Part shown: one piece after another, positions 15,969 through 23,484 of the stretch
Layout of the letters: every line of letters begins with the position of its first letter
Position numbering within the stretch: position 1 is the stretch's first letter
IMG/VR virus record: IMGVR_UViG_3300045741_000242
Span: 1-36,577 of that record
Direction: 5' to 3' (one strand)
DNA: 36,577 nt
Source of the DNA: a virus
Notes under the pieces: generated by a model
What the model saw: only the letters and a program-made list of their open reading frames with translations
Told to the model about the DNA's origin: nothing
Database searches by the model: none
Translations under genes and position numbers: made by a program

Positions 15969-16413
15969 ACACAAACTCCAGTCCGATCGAGGCGCGCGTG
16001 AAGCCGCAGCGCTCGTAGAGCCGGGCGCACATTTCGGGCATGACCGCGCTCGAGGTGCCGGCCATGCACTTGTGGGCGCCGCGCAGGCGCCCCCATTCCC
16101 GAAACTCGCCCACGAGCTGCCCCGCGTAGACCTGGCCGCGGGAGCCTGGCTGCACGAACAGCACAATCTCGGTGGCCACCAGGGCGCGCGCGGCCCAGTG
16201 CTCGCAGATCATCCCCATCATCCCGCCCAGGAGTCCCCCGCCCTTGTCGATCACGCGGACATACCCATCGCGCGAGCCGATCAGGTTCTCGGCCAGCGCG
16301 CGGATTTTCTCGGGCGCATAGACCAGGGGCGCGTAAGCGGGGGACTCGGTGAAGAAGGCCTCGCCGAGCGCGACGATCGCGGGGATGTCCTTCGGGGTGG
16401 CGAGGCGGATCAT
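15961..16413 (-). CDS. GNAT-family N-acetyltransferase, 150 aa
   Basis: The N-terminus MIRLATPKDIPAIVALGEAFF is the usual beta1-alpha1 of GNAT enzymes. The acetyl-CoA loop region is EIVLFVQPGSRGQVYAGQLV (beta4 plus a Q-x-x-G-x-G/A type loop), and a C-terminal YERCGFTRA matches the conserved Tyr-x-x-x-GF motif. The length is typical. The substrate is unknown. GNAT genes do occur between tail tube and internal virion genes in podoviruses, where protein modification or host takeover has been suggested. It is part of the continuous late operon, one base after the tail tubular protein B stop. Confidence 0.85.
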   Translation of the reverse strand: MIRLATPKDIPAIVALGEAFFTESPAYAPLVYAPEKIRALAENLIGSRDGYVRVIDKGGGLLGGMMGMICEHWAARALVATEIVLFVQPGSRGQVYAGQLVGEFREWGRLRGAHKCMAGTSSAVMPEMCARLYERCGFTRASIGLEFVYV

Positions 16414-16414
16414 G

Positions 16415-18649
16415 TCAGTCGTTGACGGTGAATTTGCGGATGACCGAGAGGATATGAAACGGGAAGGGCCGAGTGCGCGTGAGGGTCAGGTCGGAGCTGC
16501 CCCGATCCCAGCCCAGCAGCTCGAGGCGCTTGACCCCAGTAAAGGCCGGCGTGGGATCATCGAGCAGGTTGGCCCCGAAGGCCTTGGGGGTGATCTGATC
16601 CTTGCCGTTGGCGATGAGCGAGGCGGTGGATTTCATGCGCACGCTGATCTCGCTGGTGCGCATCGCATTGCCCGCGGCCGTGCCCGTGCCGGTCTGGATC
16701 TCGGGGGTCAGCTCCTTGACGGTCGAGGTGGAGGGGAGCCCGATCTTGACGATGTTGACCGCGTGCGAGAGCGTGATCTGTCCGCCCGTGACGGTGAAAT
16801 CGCCAAAGTCGGTGCCGCTGCCGTCGCTCGAGAGCACGTAGGCGCTCACGGTCTTGCCCTCGAGGTAGCCGAGGCCCGTCCAGGTGGTGAGCGCGGTGGG
16901 GAAGTTGGAGAGCGAGACCGTACAGTCGGTGCACACCGAGGAGTCGAAATACTCGATGTGCTGTGTGACCACCGCGTTGATGGTCCGCCGCACCAGAATC
17001 CACACCTGATCCTTGCCGGCCACCGGGATCGATGCGACCGAGAGCACGACGCCCCCGCTGATAACCTGGCGGCACCAGGCCTGGACCTGGGCCTGGGCGG
17101 AGTAGGTCAGGGTGGCGAGCACGCCATCGGCGCGCTTGCAGTAGAGCGTGGATTCGGGCTCCTGGGCGAAGGCCAGCTCCGTGAGGCCGTAGGCCGAGCC
17201 GTCGCCCTTGTTGCTGATGTGCTCGGAGTAGTAGGTCAGGTCCGGGGCGTCGTAGGTCCCGAAATTCAAATCATAGGCCAGGGCCCGCAGTTTCAGGCCC
17301 GAGCGCTGCACGTAGGCGATCTCCTTGCCCACCCGCACCGGGCGCACCGCGGCGGCGCCGTAGTTGGTCTGGTTATCGACCTGGACGTTAGTGGGGGTGA
17401 TGGGCTTCTCGACCCCGCCCTTGACCGTGAACTCTCCGCCGTAGGTGAAGGCGACCAGGATCGAGCTGGCCGAGAGGGCCAGGATCGGGTTGATCTGATC
17501 GGAGGCGAGGGTGTAGGCGAAGGCGTCGTTGTCGTAGGGGCCGATGGTGAAGTCGAAGTAGGCGCCGGTCGAGCTGCCCCACACGGTTTGGGGCTGCGCG
17601 GTGGTGGCGGCCAGGATGAGGCGCTGCTGGTAGAAACAGCACACCGCCGGATACCCGTTGGCCGTGGACCAGGGGGTTGCCATCAGCACCCAGGACTTGG
17701 CCGGCTGGAGCACGGTCTGGCTGGTGAGCTTCTCGATGATGCGGGCGCTGACGACAAGCGCGCTGGTGAAGACGGTGATCTTGACCAGGCCCCCGGCAAT
17801 GGAGACGTATTTGCCCACGTCCGAGGAGCGCCAGGTGTTGAGCGCGGCGGCGGTGAGGGTGATGGTGGTGCCGATCGGATCGAGCGCCGGGGGCGCAGGG
17901 CCCGAGGGGGTGATGCCCTCCTGCGGGGTGCCGCCCAGGGTCCACACCGAGGCCGGGAGCGTCACGCTCTGGAAGGCGGTGACAATGGTGACGGTGACAA
18001 TCGTGCTGCTGGTGAAGCCCGTGATGGTCGCGTAGCCGCCCTGGTAGGTGATGAAGCGGCCCACATCGGAGTTTTGCCAGGTCGCCGCGGCGGCGGTGGC
18101 CGTGCGCCCGGCGCCCACGGTGGCGAGGGACAGGGTGACGACCGTGGCGAAGCTGTCGCCGATCTCGGCGAAGGGCTGCGGGTCGATCGGGATGGCATCG
18201 AACACCCAAAGCGTATCCGAGAAGCGGCGCAGGCGCTGGGGCGGGAGCGTCGGATGCGTGAAGATCATCGTGTCCGACCCCTGGCAGTAGTTCAGGGCGA
18301 ACACGGTGCTCGAAGCGTAGGGGGTGACGACCTCGACGGGGGTGCCTGGCGGGCTCTCGATGCGGGCGCCGGCCTTGTAGAAGCGCATGTACAGGTCGCC
18401 CAGCTCGAGGATGAAGGCGTTGCCCGAGTCGGAGACGAAGGGGATCAGGCGCGTCGAGTTGGTCCCACTCTTGGCGTTGGCGACGTAGAGCGTGCCATCG
18501 CGCGATCGCACCCCGCCCTGAAGAGTGACGATGACATTCTCGAGCGTGTCGGCCGCGTTGGGGTAGGCGGGGATGTCCGTGCGCCCGAACATGCGCGGGG
18601 ACAACTCGCCGAAGGCGAAGTTGGTCTGGCTGATGGTGACGCGCGGCAC
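16415..18649 (-). CDS. Tail tubular protein B (T7 gp12-like nozzle), 744 aa
   Basis: The N-terminus MPRVTISQTNFAFGELSPRM, then GRTDIPAYPNAADTLENVIV and GGVRSRDGTLYVANAK, is the characteristic opening of podoviral tail-nozzle proteins. Later landmarks are YCQGSDTMIFTHPTLPPQRL, WGSSTGAYFDFTIGP and a C-terminal FHILSVIRKF. The protein forms the distal part of the short tail and contacts fibres and cell surface. The length is close to T7 gp12 (794 aa). The gene follows tail tubular protein A with a 6-base gap, the same order as in T7. Confidence 0.88.
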   Translation of the reverse strand: MPRVTISQTNFAFGELSPRMFGRTDIPAYPNAADTLENVIVTLQGGVRSRDGTLYVANAKSGTNSTRLIPFVSDSGNAFILELGDLYMRFYKAGARIESPPGTPVEVVTPYASSTVFALNYCQGSDTMIFTHPTLPPQRLRRFSDTLWVFDAIPIDPQPFAEIGDSFATVVTLSLATVGAGRTATAAAATWQNSDVGRFITYQGGYATITGFTSSTIVTVTIVTAFQSVTLPASVWTLGGTPQEGITPSGPAPPALDPIGTTITLTAAALNTWRSSDVGKYVSIAGGLVKITVFTSALVVSARIIEKLTSQTVLQPAKSWVLMATPWSTANGYPAVCCFYQQRLILAATTAQPQTVWGSSTGAYFDFTIGPYDNDAFAYTLASDQINPILALSASSILVAFTYGGEFTVKGGVEKPITPTNVQVDNQTNYGAAAVRPVRVGKEIAYVQRSGLKLRALAYDLNFGTYDAPDLTYYSEHISNKGDGSAYGLTELAFAQEPESTLYCKRADGVLATLTYSAQAQVQAWCRQVISGGVVLSVASIPVAGKDQVWILVRRTINAVVTQHIEYFDSSVCTDCTVSLSNFPTALTTWTGLGYLEGKTVSAYVLSSDGSGTDFGDFTVTGGQITLSHAVNIVKIGLPSTSTVKELTPEIQTGTGTAAGNAMRTSEISVRMKSTASLIANGKDQITPKAFGANLLDDPTPAFTGVKRLELLGWDRGSSDLTLTRTRPFPFHILSVIRKFTVND

Positions 18650-18655
18650 GGGGGT

Positions 18656-19246
18656 CTAGGGGATGATGGCGACGCTCGAGGAGAAGCGCGAGTTGAGCAG
18701 CCGGAAGTCTCCCAGGGTCTCGGGTGGATCGTCCATCCCATCGATCGCGCGGGCTCGGCGCACGAAGGCCTCGAACTCCGCGGCGTTCGCGGTGGCCAGG
18801 GCCGAGGACAGGGTAATCGCGTAGGTCATGATCGAGCGCATGGCGAGTGTCATCGCCTCGATCAGCAGGGAATCCCAGGTCGCCTCATTGTCGTTGCGGA
18901 AGATGTAGCGCAGCAGGAAGGGATTGTCGTTGGAGAGGAACTTTCTGCCCTCGGTCACGTAGTCGGAATTAAACCCCTTGTTGCCGACGCTTATCGTGCG
19001 CAGCCAGTCGCCCGGCTGTGAGAACTGGTAGGCCCAGTCAAAGGCCGGGACCGTGACATCCGGGGCGAGCGACACGCGGGCGATCGCGCAATTCCACGGA
19101 TGGGAGCGAAGCACTGCATCGCGGGCCGACGGGTAAAGGTTCGCGGCCAGCACGGCCCGATCCTCGACTTGCAGATAGATGTCATTGATGGACTTGGCGC
19201 CGAGCATGAGCACGGCGTTCGAGCAGATGCTGGTAGCGGTCGCCAT
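18656..19246 (-). CDS. Tail tubular protein A (T7 gp11-like adaptor), 196 aa
   Basis: The protein begins MATATSICSNAVLMLGAKSI and continues with VLAANLYPSARDAVLRSHPWNCAIARVSL, typical of the adaptor that joins portal to nozzle in podoviruses. Its length equals that of T7 gp11 (196 aa). The ribosome site GAAGGAGGC lies just upstream. It is the first gene after the strong terminator at 19261-19294, so its expression depends on readthrough or on a promoter not identified here. Confidence 0.85.
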   Translation of the reverse strand: MATATSICSNAVLMLGAKSINDIYLQVEDRAVLAANLYPSARDAVLRSHPWNCAIARVSLAPDVTVPAFDWAYQFSQPGDWLRTISVGNKGFNSDYVTEGRKFLSNDNPFLLRYIFRNDNEATWDSLLIEAMTLAMRSIMTYAITLSSALATANAAEFEAFVRRARAIDGMDDPPETLGDFRLLNSRFSSSVAIIP

Positions 19247-19260
19247 GTCGCGCCTCCTTC

Positions 19261-19294
19261 AACAAAAAGGGGGCGGGAAAACCTCCCGCCCCCC
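19261..19294 (-). terminator. Intrinsic terminator downstream of the capsid genes
   Basis: On the minus strand a 10-bp GC-rich perfect stem (arms 19269-19278 and 19284-19293, 5-base loop) is followed by five T residues and then GTT. It lies between the 157-aa virion gene and tail tubular protein A. T7 has its terminator T-phi at the same place, directly after capsid gene 10. Partial termination would raise capsid transcripts above tail transcripts. Confidence 0.88.
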
Positions 19295-19327
19295 GAGTAC
19301 CGATCAGGGCCTTGAGGGGTTGCCCTG

Positions 19328-19801
19328 TCAGTTGTTCGCCACGTAGAACAGGACCAACACGATGCGCTGGGTGGCCGGAGAGCCCGCGCCCGCCACCACC
19401 GACAGGATCGTTGCATCGTCAGTGGTCGCACCGAACGACGGAGCAGCCACTTCGTACCCGCCGCTGGCCGCGTTAATCATGTTCAGCGGGGGCTGAAGTG
19501 ATGCGCTGCCGGCGGCGTTGATGGCGGTGGCCGCCAGGTAACGAGTCGCCAGGACGGTATCGCCCAGGTTGATCGTGCACGCGGCGGTGCCCGCGGTGAA
19601 GTGCATGTACCCGCCGATGATGACCGCGCCCTTGGGCAGGATGCCCCAGGTGATCGTGTCGGCGATGGCGAGTGTGAGCGTGAGGCCGTCGTTGTAGACG
19701 GAGCGCATGCAGCGCAGCTCGCCGTCCTGCTGGTTGCCCTTGAGGTAGTTCTGCGGGGTCGCGGCGCGGCCGGCAGCGCAGGAAGCATTTTGGTTTGCCA
19801 T
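19328..19801 (-). CDS. Probable virion (decoration or head) protein, 157 aa
   Basis: The product has a beta-rich, Ala/Thr/Gly-rich sequence without signal peptide (LTLTLAIADTITWGILPKGAVIIGG, ACTINLGDTVLATRYLAA, QRIVLVLFYVANN). It lies directly downstream of the major capsid gene, with its own ribosome site (AGGAGAAA), and is the last gene before the terminator, so it should be made at capsid-like levels. Head-decoration or minor capsid protein is the likeliest role. No family is recognised with certainty. Confidence 0.65.
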   Translation of the reverse strand: MANQNASCAAGRAATPQNYLKGNQQDGELRCMRSVYNDGLTLTLAIADTITWGILPKGAVIIGGYMHFTAGTAACTINLGDTVLATRYLAATAINAAGSASLQPPLNMINAASGGYEVAAPSFGATTDDATILSVVAGAGSPATQRIVLVLFYVANN

Positions 19802-19825
19802 GTGAGTTTCTCCTGGTTGCCTGGT

Positions 19826-20683
19826 TTACACGCAATCGACCTGGACGACTTTTTCCTCTTCGGTTCGCACCGCGCCAATGCTCATCTTGGCGTAGATGCG
19901 GACGTTGAAGGATTTGCCGGGGTCCTCGCCGACCCGCGTCATGATCTCCTCGGCGTACCCGAGGGTGATGCCGCTCTTACACCAGGCAAAGAGCGATCGG
20001 ATGGTGGCCGCGATGGGCAAGCGCTCGGAGGGAACCCACTGGAAGCCGGCCCACTTGTTGTTGATGTTGCCCTCCTGGAGGAGGCGCAGCAGCACGAAGT
20101 CCTGGTTGGTCAGCGTCGTATCCGTGAGGATGTCGTTGAGCTGCTTGCTGCCATAGGCGAAGTACAGCTCCTCGCCCACGAACTCGTCCGCCTCGTTGGC
20201 GCGGAAGATCTGCTTGGCCTGGATGATCTTGGCCTTGGTGAGGCCGACCGCACCGTTGGCGATCTTCTGGCCGGCCGTGAGGGCGACGTTGCCGCTGGTG
20301 GCGCGGGCGTTGCCGATCGCGGCGGCGATGATGACATCGTCCTTCGCGCGATTGAGGCCCTGGACCATTGCCGCCACGTAGTCGCTCTTGGGATCGACCA
20401 GCATGCGCACCTTGTCCTGGTCGTCCAGCATGTCGCCGTCCTCCCAGTCGAACAGGTCAATGAACCGGGTGGAGTGCGGCTGATCGTTCAGCGGGGTGTC
20501 GGAGTGTCGGACCAGGCGGCGCTGCGCGGTGCGCTGGCCGAGGCGGTTGACCGTCTTGCTGATGCCGACGATGTTCGGCTCGGAGCGCACAAGGGGCTGG
20601 AAGCGTGAGAGCTTCTGCTGCGCTACCTGGATGAAGTTATCCGCAAACTGCTGTGCGAATGCTTCAGTAATAAATTGTGACAT
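19826..20683 (-). CDS. Major capsid protein, 285 aa
   Basis: The protein begins MSQFITEAFAQQFADNFIQVAQQKLSRF, a long N-terminal helix typical of one class of HK97-fold capsid proteins in short-tailed phages. Later stretches (DDVIIAAAIGNARATSG, ELYFAYGSKQLNDILTD, FQWVPSERLP, RIYAKMSIGAVRTEEEKVVQVDC) fit the P- and A-domain strands of that fold. Context supports it: it follows a scaffold-like gene and precedes a terminator. The AGGAGAG ribosome site is good. A 186-base leader upstream contains one copy of the GTCCGGAACCGGAACGC motif and a small 6-bp hairpin (20729-20744). Confidence 0.88.
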   Translation of the reverse strand: MSQFITEAFAQQFADNFIQVAQQKLSRFQPLVRSEPNIVGISKTVNRLGQRTAQRRLVRHSDTPLNDQPHSTRFIDLFDWEDGDMLDDQDKVRMLVDPKSDYVAAMVQGLNRAKDDVIIAAAIGNARATSGNVALTAGQKIANGAVGLTKAKIIQAKQIFRANEADEFVGEELYFAYGSKQLNDILTDTTLTNQDFVLLRLLQEGNINNKWAGFQWVPSERLPIAATIRSLFAWCKSGITLGYAEEIMTRVGEDPGKSFNVRIYAKMSIGAVRTEEEKVVQVDCV

Positions 20684-20852
20684 GGAGGCTCTCCTGGTTT
20701 AACGACCGATGTCGCCTTGCAGGGTGTTCGGAGCGCGGGCTCCGGCCTGGATGTCGTCGGGTGTCGCCGGCTTAGAGCGGCACCTCACAACGGGCTTTTC
20801 GGGTATTCCGCGCGCCAGGCGGGCCGATGGGGCGAGAGGTTGCCACCCCGAA

Positions 20853-20869
20853 GCGTTCCGGTTCCGGAC
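20853..20869 (-). promoter_or_regulatory. 17-bp repeated motif GTCCGGAACCGGAACGC (copy 2 of 4)
   Basis: The motif begins at the stop codon of the 53-aa gene and lies about 170 bases upstream of the major capsid ATG, in the longest non-coding stretch of the late operon (20684-20869). The 17 bases are identical to copy 4 at 27963-27979. Position and spacing suggest a promoter or other regulatory site. No sigma70 -10 box was seen next to it. Confidence 0.5.
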
Positions 20870-21031
20870 TTATTTGCCGCCCTGTGCGAGCTTCGCCATT
20901 TTCTTCTCGCCGTACTTCTTGCGACCGATGTAGGCGGCGAGCGCGGCCGGGTCCTGCACGTTGCCGCGCTTCATAAGGGAGCCCTCGAGCTGCTTGAAGC
21001 GCGCGCCCGTGCCCAGGGGTGGTTTGCTCAT
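20870..21031 (-). CDS. Small conserved-type phage head-region protein, 53 aa
   Basis: ATG at 21031 overlaps the scaffold stop (ATGA). The sequence begins MSKPPLGTGARFKQLEGSL, contains PAALAAYIGRKKYGEKKM and ends in AQGGK. Short proteins with this SKPPLGxGxRF opening and AAYIGRKKYG motif are common near capsid genes of many phages. Their function is not established. It is basic, helical and cytoplasmic. Confidence 0.75.
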   Translation of the reverse strand: MSKPPLGTGARFKQLEGSLMKRGNVQDPAALAAYIGRKKYGEKKMAKLAQGGK

Positions 21032-21924
21032 GCGGCCCTCGTCGATTGCTGGTTGATGATCGGGGTGCGCCGCGCGTAGCGCTTCTCGTAATGGGCGGTG
21101 ATCTGATCGAGCTTGGCGCGGCGCGCCTTGACGTCGGTCTCGGCGATCGCATCGAGTTCGCCCTTGAGCTTCTTGTTGACCTCGTCCCACTCGTTGCTCG
21201 GGCTCGCGCCGGTTGGCGCCAGGGGAGCGGAGTCCTCGCCGATCTGGCGGGCGTAGCCCTCCATCAGGCGGATGAACATGGGATTGTTGCCCAGGCCGTA
21301 GGCCTCGATGTCATCGAAGCTCAAGCCGATCGACTTGGCGAGCGCCTCGGCGCCGCGCGTGGAGGCCTTGATCTTGGCGGTCATTTCCTCGGGCGTCTTC
21401 CACACGAGCTGGAGGTTGGCCACCGCCTTCTCGTTGGTCGCTTCCATCGCGGCCGCGGCGATCTCGGGGGCCACCTCGGCGAAGTCGTTGATGACCTGCT
21501 GGACCTGCTTGTTGGTCATGCCCAGGGCGTGGTAGCCCTTCAACTTGCTGGCGAATACCGGGTCCTTCTTCAGCTCGGTGAGGTCCATGCCGGTTGGGGC
21601 TGCGATCTCGTACTTCTCGGCATCCTCGGGCGGGAGGCCCACATCGACCATGCGCTTTTGCAGCTCGGTCAGCGCCTGGAAGCCCTTGCGGGCGGAGGCC
21701 ACGACGTCGATCGCCTTGCCGTCCTTGTCCATCGCCCGGTACTTCTCGGGAATCCACTCCTCGGGCTTCTCCTGGCCGGAGGCGAGGAGCGACTTGCCAT
21801 CCTTGCCCGCTCCGGCTGCATCCGCGGCGGCCTTCGCCGCTGCTGCGGCTGCTACCGCCGCTGCATCGCCGCCGCTCCCGCCCGCACCGCCGTCCTTCAC
21901 CTCATCCATCAGTCGCTTGAACAT
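21028..21924 (-). CDS. Capsid scaffolding protein, 298 aa
   Basis: The protein is acidic, Ala-rich and largely helical, starting MFKRLMDEVKDGG, with a low-complexity Ala/Gly stretch (residues 13-45), a WIPEKYRAMDKDGK motif like that of T7 gp9-type scaffolds, and a charged C-terminus rich in Lys and Arg that could bind capsid subunits. Its position just upstream of the major capsid gene (separated only by the 53-aa gene) is the standard scaffold position. The length matches T7 gp9 (about 307 aa). Confidence 0.8.
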   Translation of the reverse strand: MFKRLMDEVKDGGAGGSGGDAAAVAAAAAAKAAADAAGAGKDGKSLLASGQEKPEEWIPEKYRAMDKDGKAIDVVASARKGFQALTELQKRMVDVGLPPEDAEKYEIAAPTGMDLTELKKDPVFASKLKGYHALGMTNKQVQQVINDFAEVAPEIAAAAMEATNEKAVANLQLVWKTPEEMTAKIKASTRGAEALAKSIGLSFDDIEAYGLGNNPMFIRLMEGYARQIGEDSAPLAPTGASPSNEWDEVNKKLKGELDAIAETDVKARRAKLDQITAHYEKRYARRTPIINQQSTRAA

Positions 21925-21933
21925 ACCGCCCCC

Positions 21934-22197
21934 TTACGTGAACCAGACCAGGACCGAATCGCCCGCGTTCGCCATGTTGATCGCCAGGACGCCCGTGTTG
22001 GTGTCGAACTGGGTGTCCTCCCACCAGCGCTCGGTGCCTGGGGTGGAGGCGGCGGGGAGGGTCTCGAGCACGGTCGAGCCCGCCTTGATCTGCACGGCGC
22101 CGACCAGGTTGGCGGTGCCTGCGACGCGCACGCGCCGGAGCAGGGCCATAGCGACGAGCTGGTCGCCCGTGACGCCGGTAATCAGTTTGCACCTCAT
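21934..22197 (-). CDS. Small beta-rich virion protein candidate, 87 aa
   Basis: ATG at 22197 overlaps the stop of the Bbp19-like gene. The sequence (MRCKLITGVTGDQLVAMALL, ANLVGAVQIKAGSTVLETL, LAINMANAGDSVLVWFT) reads as a compact beta protein without membrane or signal segments. It lies between head genes, so a minor structural role is likely. No family is recognised. Confidence 0.6.
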   Translation of the reverse strand: MRCKLITGVTGDQLVAMALLRRVRVAGTANLVGAVQIKAGSTVLETLPAASTPGTERWWEDTQFDTNTGVLAINMANAGDSVLVWFT

Positions 22198-22454
22198 GGC
22201 TCGCTCTCCTGCTCGACGTCCGGGACGCCATTGTTGCGGTTGATCTGGTTGACGATGTGATCGATGACCGAGCGGGCTCCGGCGCGAAAGTCGGACTTCC
22301 TGATCCCGTCGATCCCGCCCTCGTAGAGGGGCGGACGGTTGAAGCGGCGGATCAGGTTATCGAACACGAGCCGGCCGCGCGGCGTGGACTCGAACAGGTT
22401 GGCGTAGTCGCTCGGCGTGGCGAGCTTGGCTTCCTTCGGTGCTGCCTTGGCCAT
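22194..22454 (-). CDS. Bbp19-like structural protein, 86 aa
   Basis: The pattern DYANLFESTPRGRLVFDNLIRRFNRPP, then a Gly-rich turn, DFRAGARSVIDHIVNQINRN and an acidic end resembles the small Bbp19-type structural domain named from Bordetella phage BPP-1, which is frequent near capsid genes of podoviruses. ATG at 22454 begins inside the preceding gene's frame, giving a 98-base overlap. One motif copy (22478-22494) lies about 24 bases upstream. Confidence 0.65.
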   Translation of the reverse strand: MAKAAPKEAKLATPSDYANLFESTPRGRLVFDNLIRRFNRPPLYEGGIDGIRKSDFRAGARSVIDHIVNQINRNNGVPDVEQESEP

Positions 22455-22851
22455 GTCGGCGCAGGGTAGCGCGCGGGTTATTCCACTTCCGGACCGCGCC
22501 GACCCGCCGGCTCACGGGCACGAGGCCCGAGTAGTCGCCCTTGTAGGGCAAGCGGATGCCCTCGTAGCTATCCACGTTTCGGTACCCGAGCTGGCGGCGG
22601 AACTGCGCCGAGAGCGCGCGCAGCTCGCGCTGCTCCTTGAGGTACTTGCGCTTGACCCGATCGCGCACCTCGACGAACTGGCGCAGCATTGCAAACTCCT
22701 CGGGCGTGATGGGCCTGCGCCGCTTGATGCGCATGTCCATGACGTAGAAGTTGGCGATGCTCGCATCGGCCAGGACGGCCGCGGCCACTGGGGGGGAGAC
22801 AGCCCCCAGTGCGCTCGCGCCATCCAGCAGCCGAAGCGGGACCAGCCACAC
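22357..22851 (-). CDS. Uncharacterised virion-region protein, 164 aa, long overlap with next gene
   Basis: GTG at 22851 follows the upstream stop by three bases, suggesting coupling. The N-terminal 130 residues look authentic: a hydrophobic opening, then a charged helical core (IKRRRPITPEEFAMLRQFVEV, VKRKYLKEQRELRALSAQF) and GYRNVDSYEGIRLPYKGDYS. The last 33 codons overlap the next gene in another frame and turn His/Arg/Gln-rich, so the C-terminal end is probably unconserved or the natural stop was lost. The function is unknown. Confidence 0.6.
   Translation of the reverse strand: MWLVPLRLLDGASALGAVSPPVAAAVLADASIANFYVMDMRIKRRRPITPEEFAMLRQFVEVRDRVKRKYLKEQRELRALSAQFRRQLGYRNVDSYEGIRLPYKGDYSGLVPVSRRVGAVRKWNNPRATLRRHGQGSTEGSQARHAERLRQPVRVHAARPARVR
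22478..22494 (-). promoter_or_regulatory. Diverged motif GTCCGGAAGTGGAATAA (copy 3 of 4)
   Basis: This copy keeps GTCCGGAA-N2-GGAA but differs from the others in the middle and at the end. It lies about 24 bases before the ATG at 22454 and inside the C-terminal codons of the upstream gene. It is the least certain of the four. Confidence 0.3.
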
Positions 22852-22854
22852 GGA

Positions 22855-23475
<621 letters not shown>

Positions 23476-23484
23476 CGAAGTCTC

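Noticed and set aside
16349-19021. 890-aa plus-strand ORF
   Set aside because: It lies antisense to tail tubular proteins A and B and has the Gly/Asp/Arg/His composition of a GC-rich shadow frame.
20729-20744. Terminator upstream of the major capsid gene
   Set aside because: The 6-bp hairpin has no following T tract on either strand; at most it is a leader structure.
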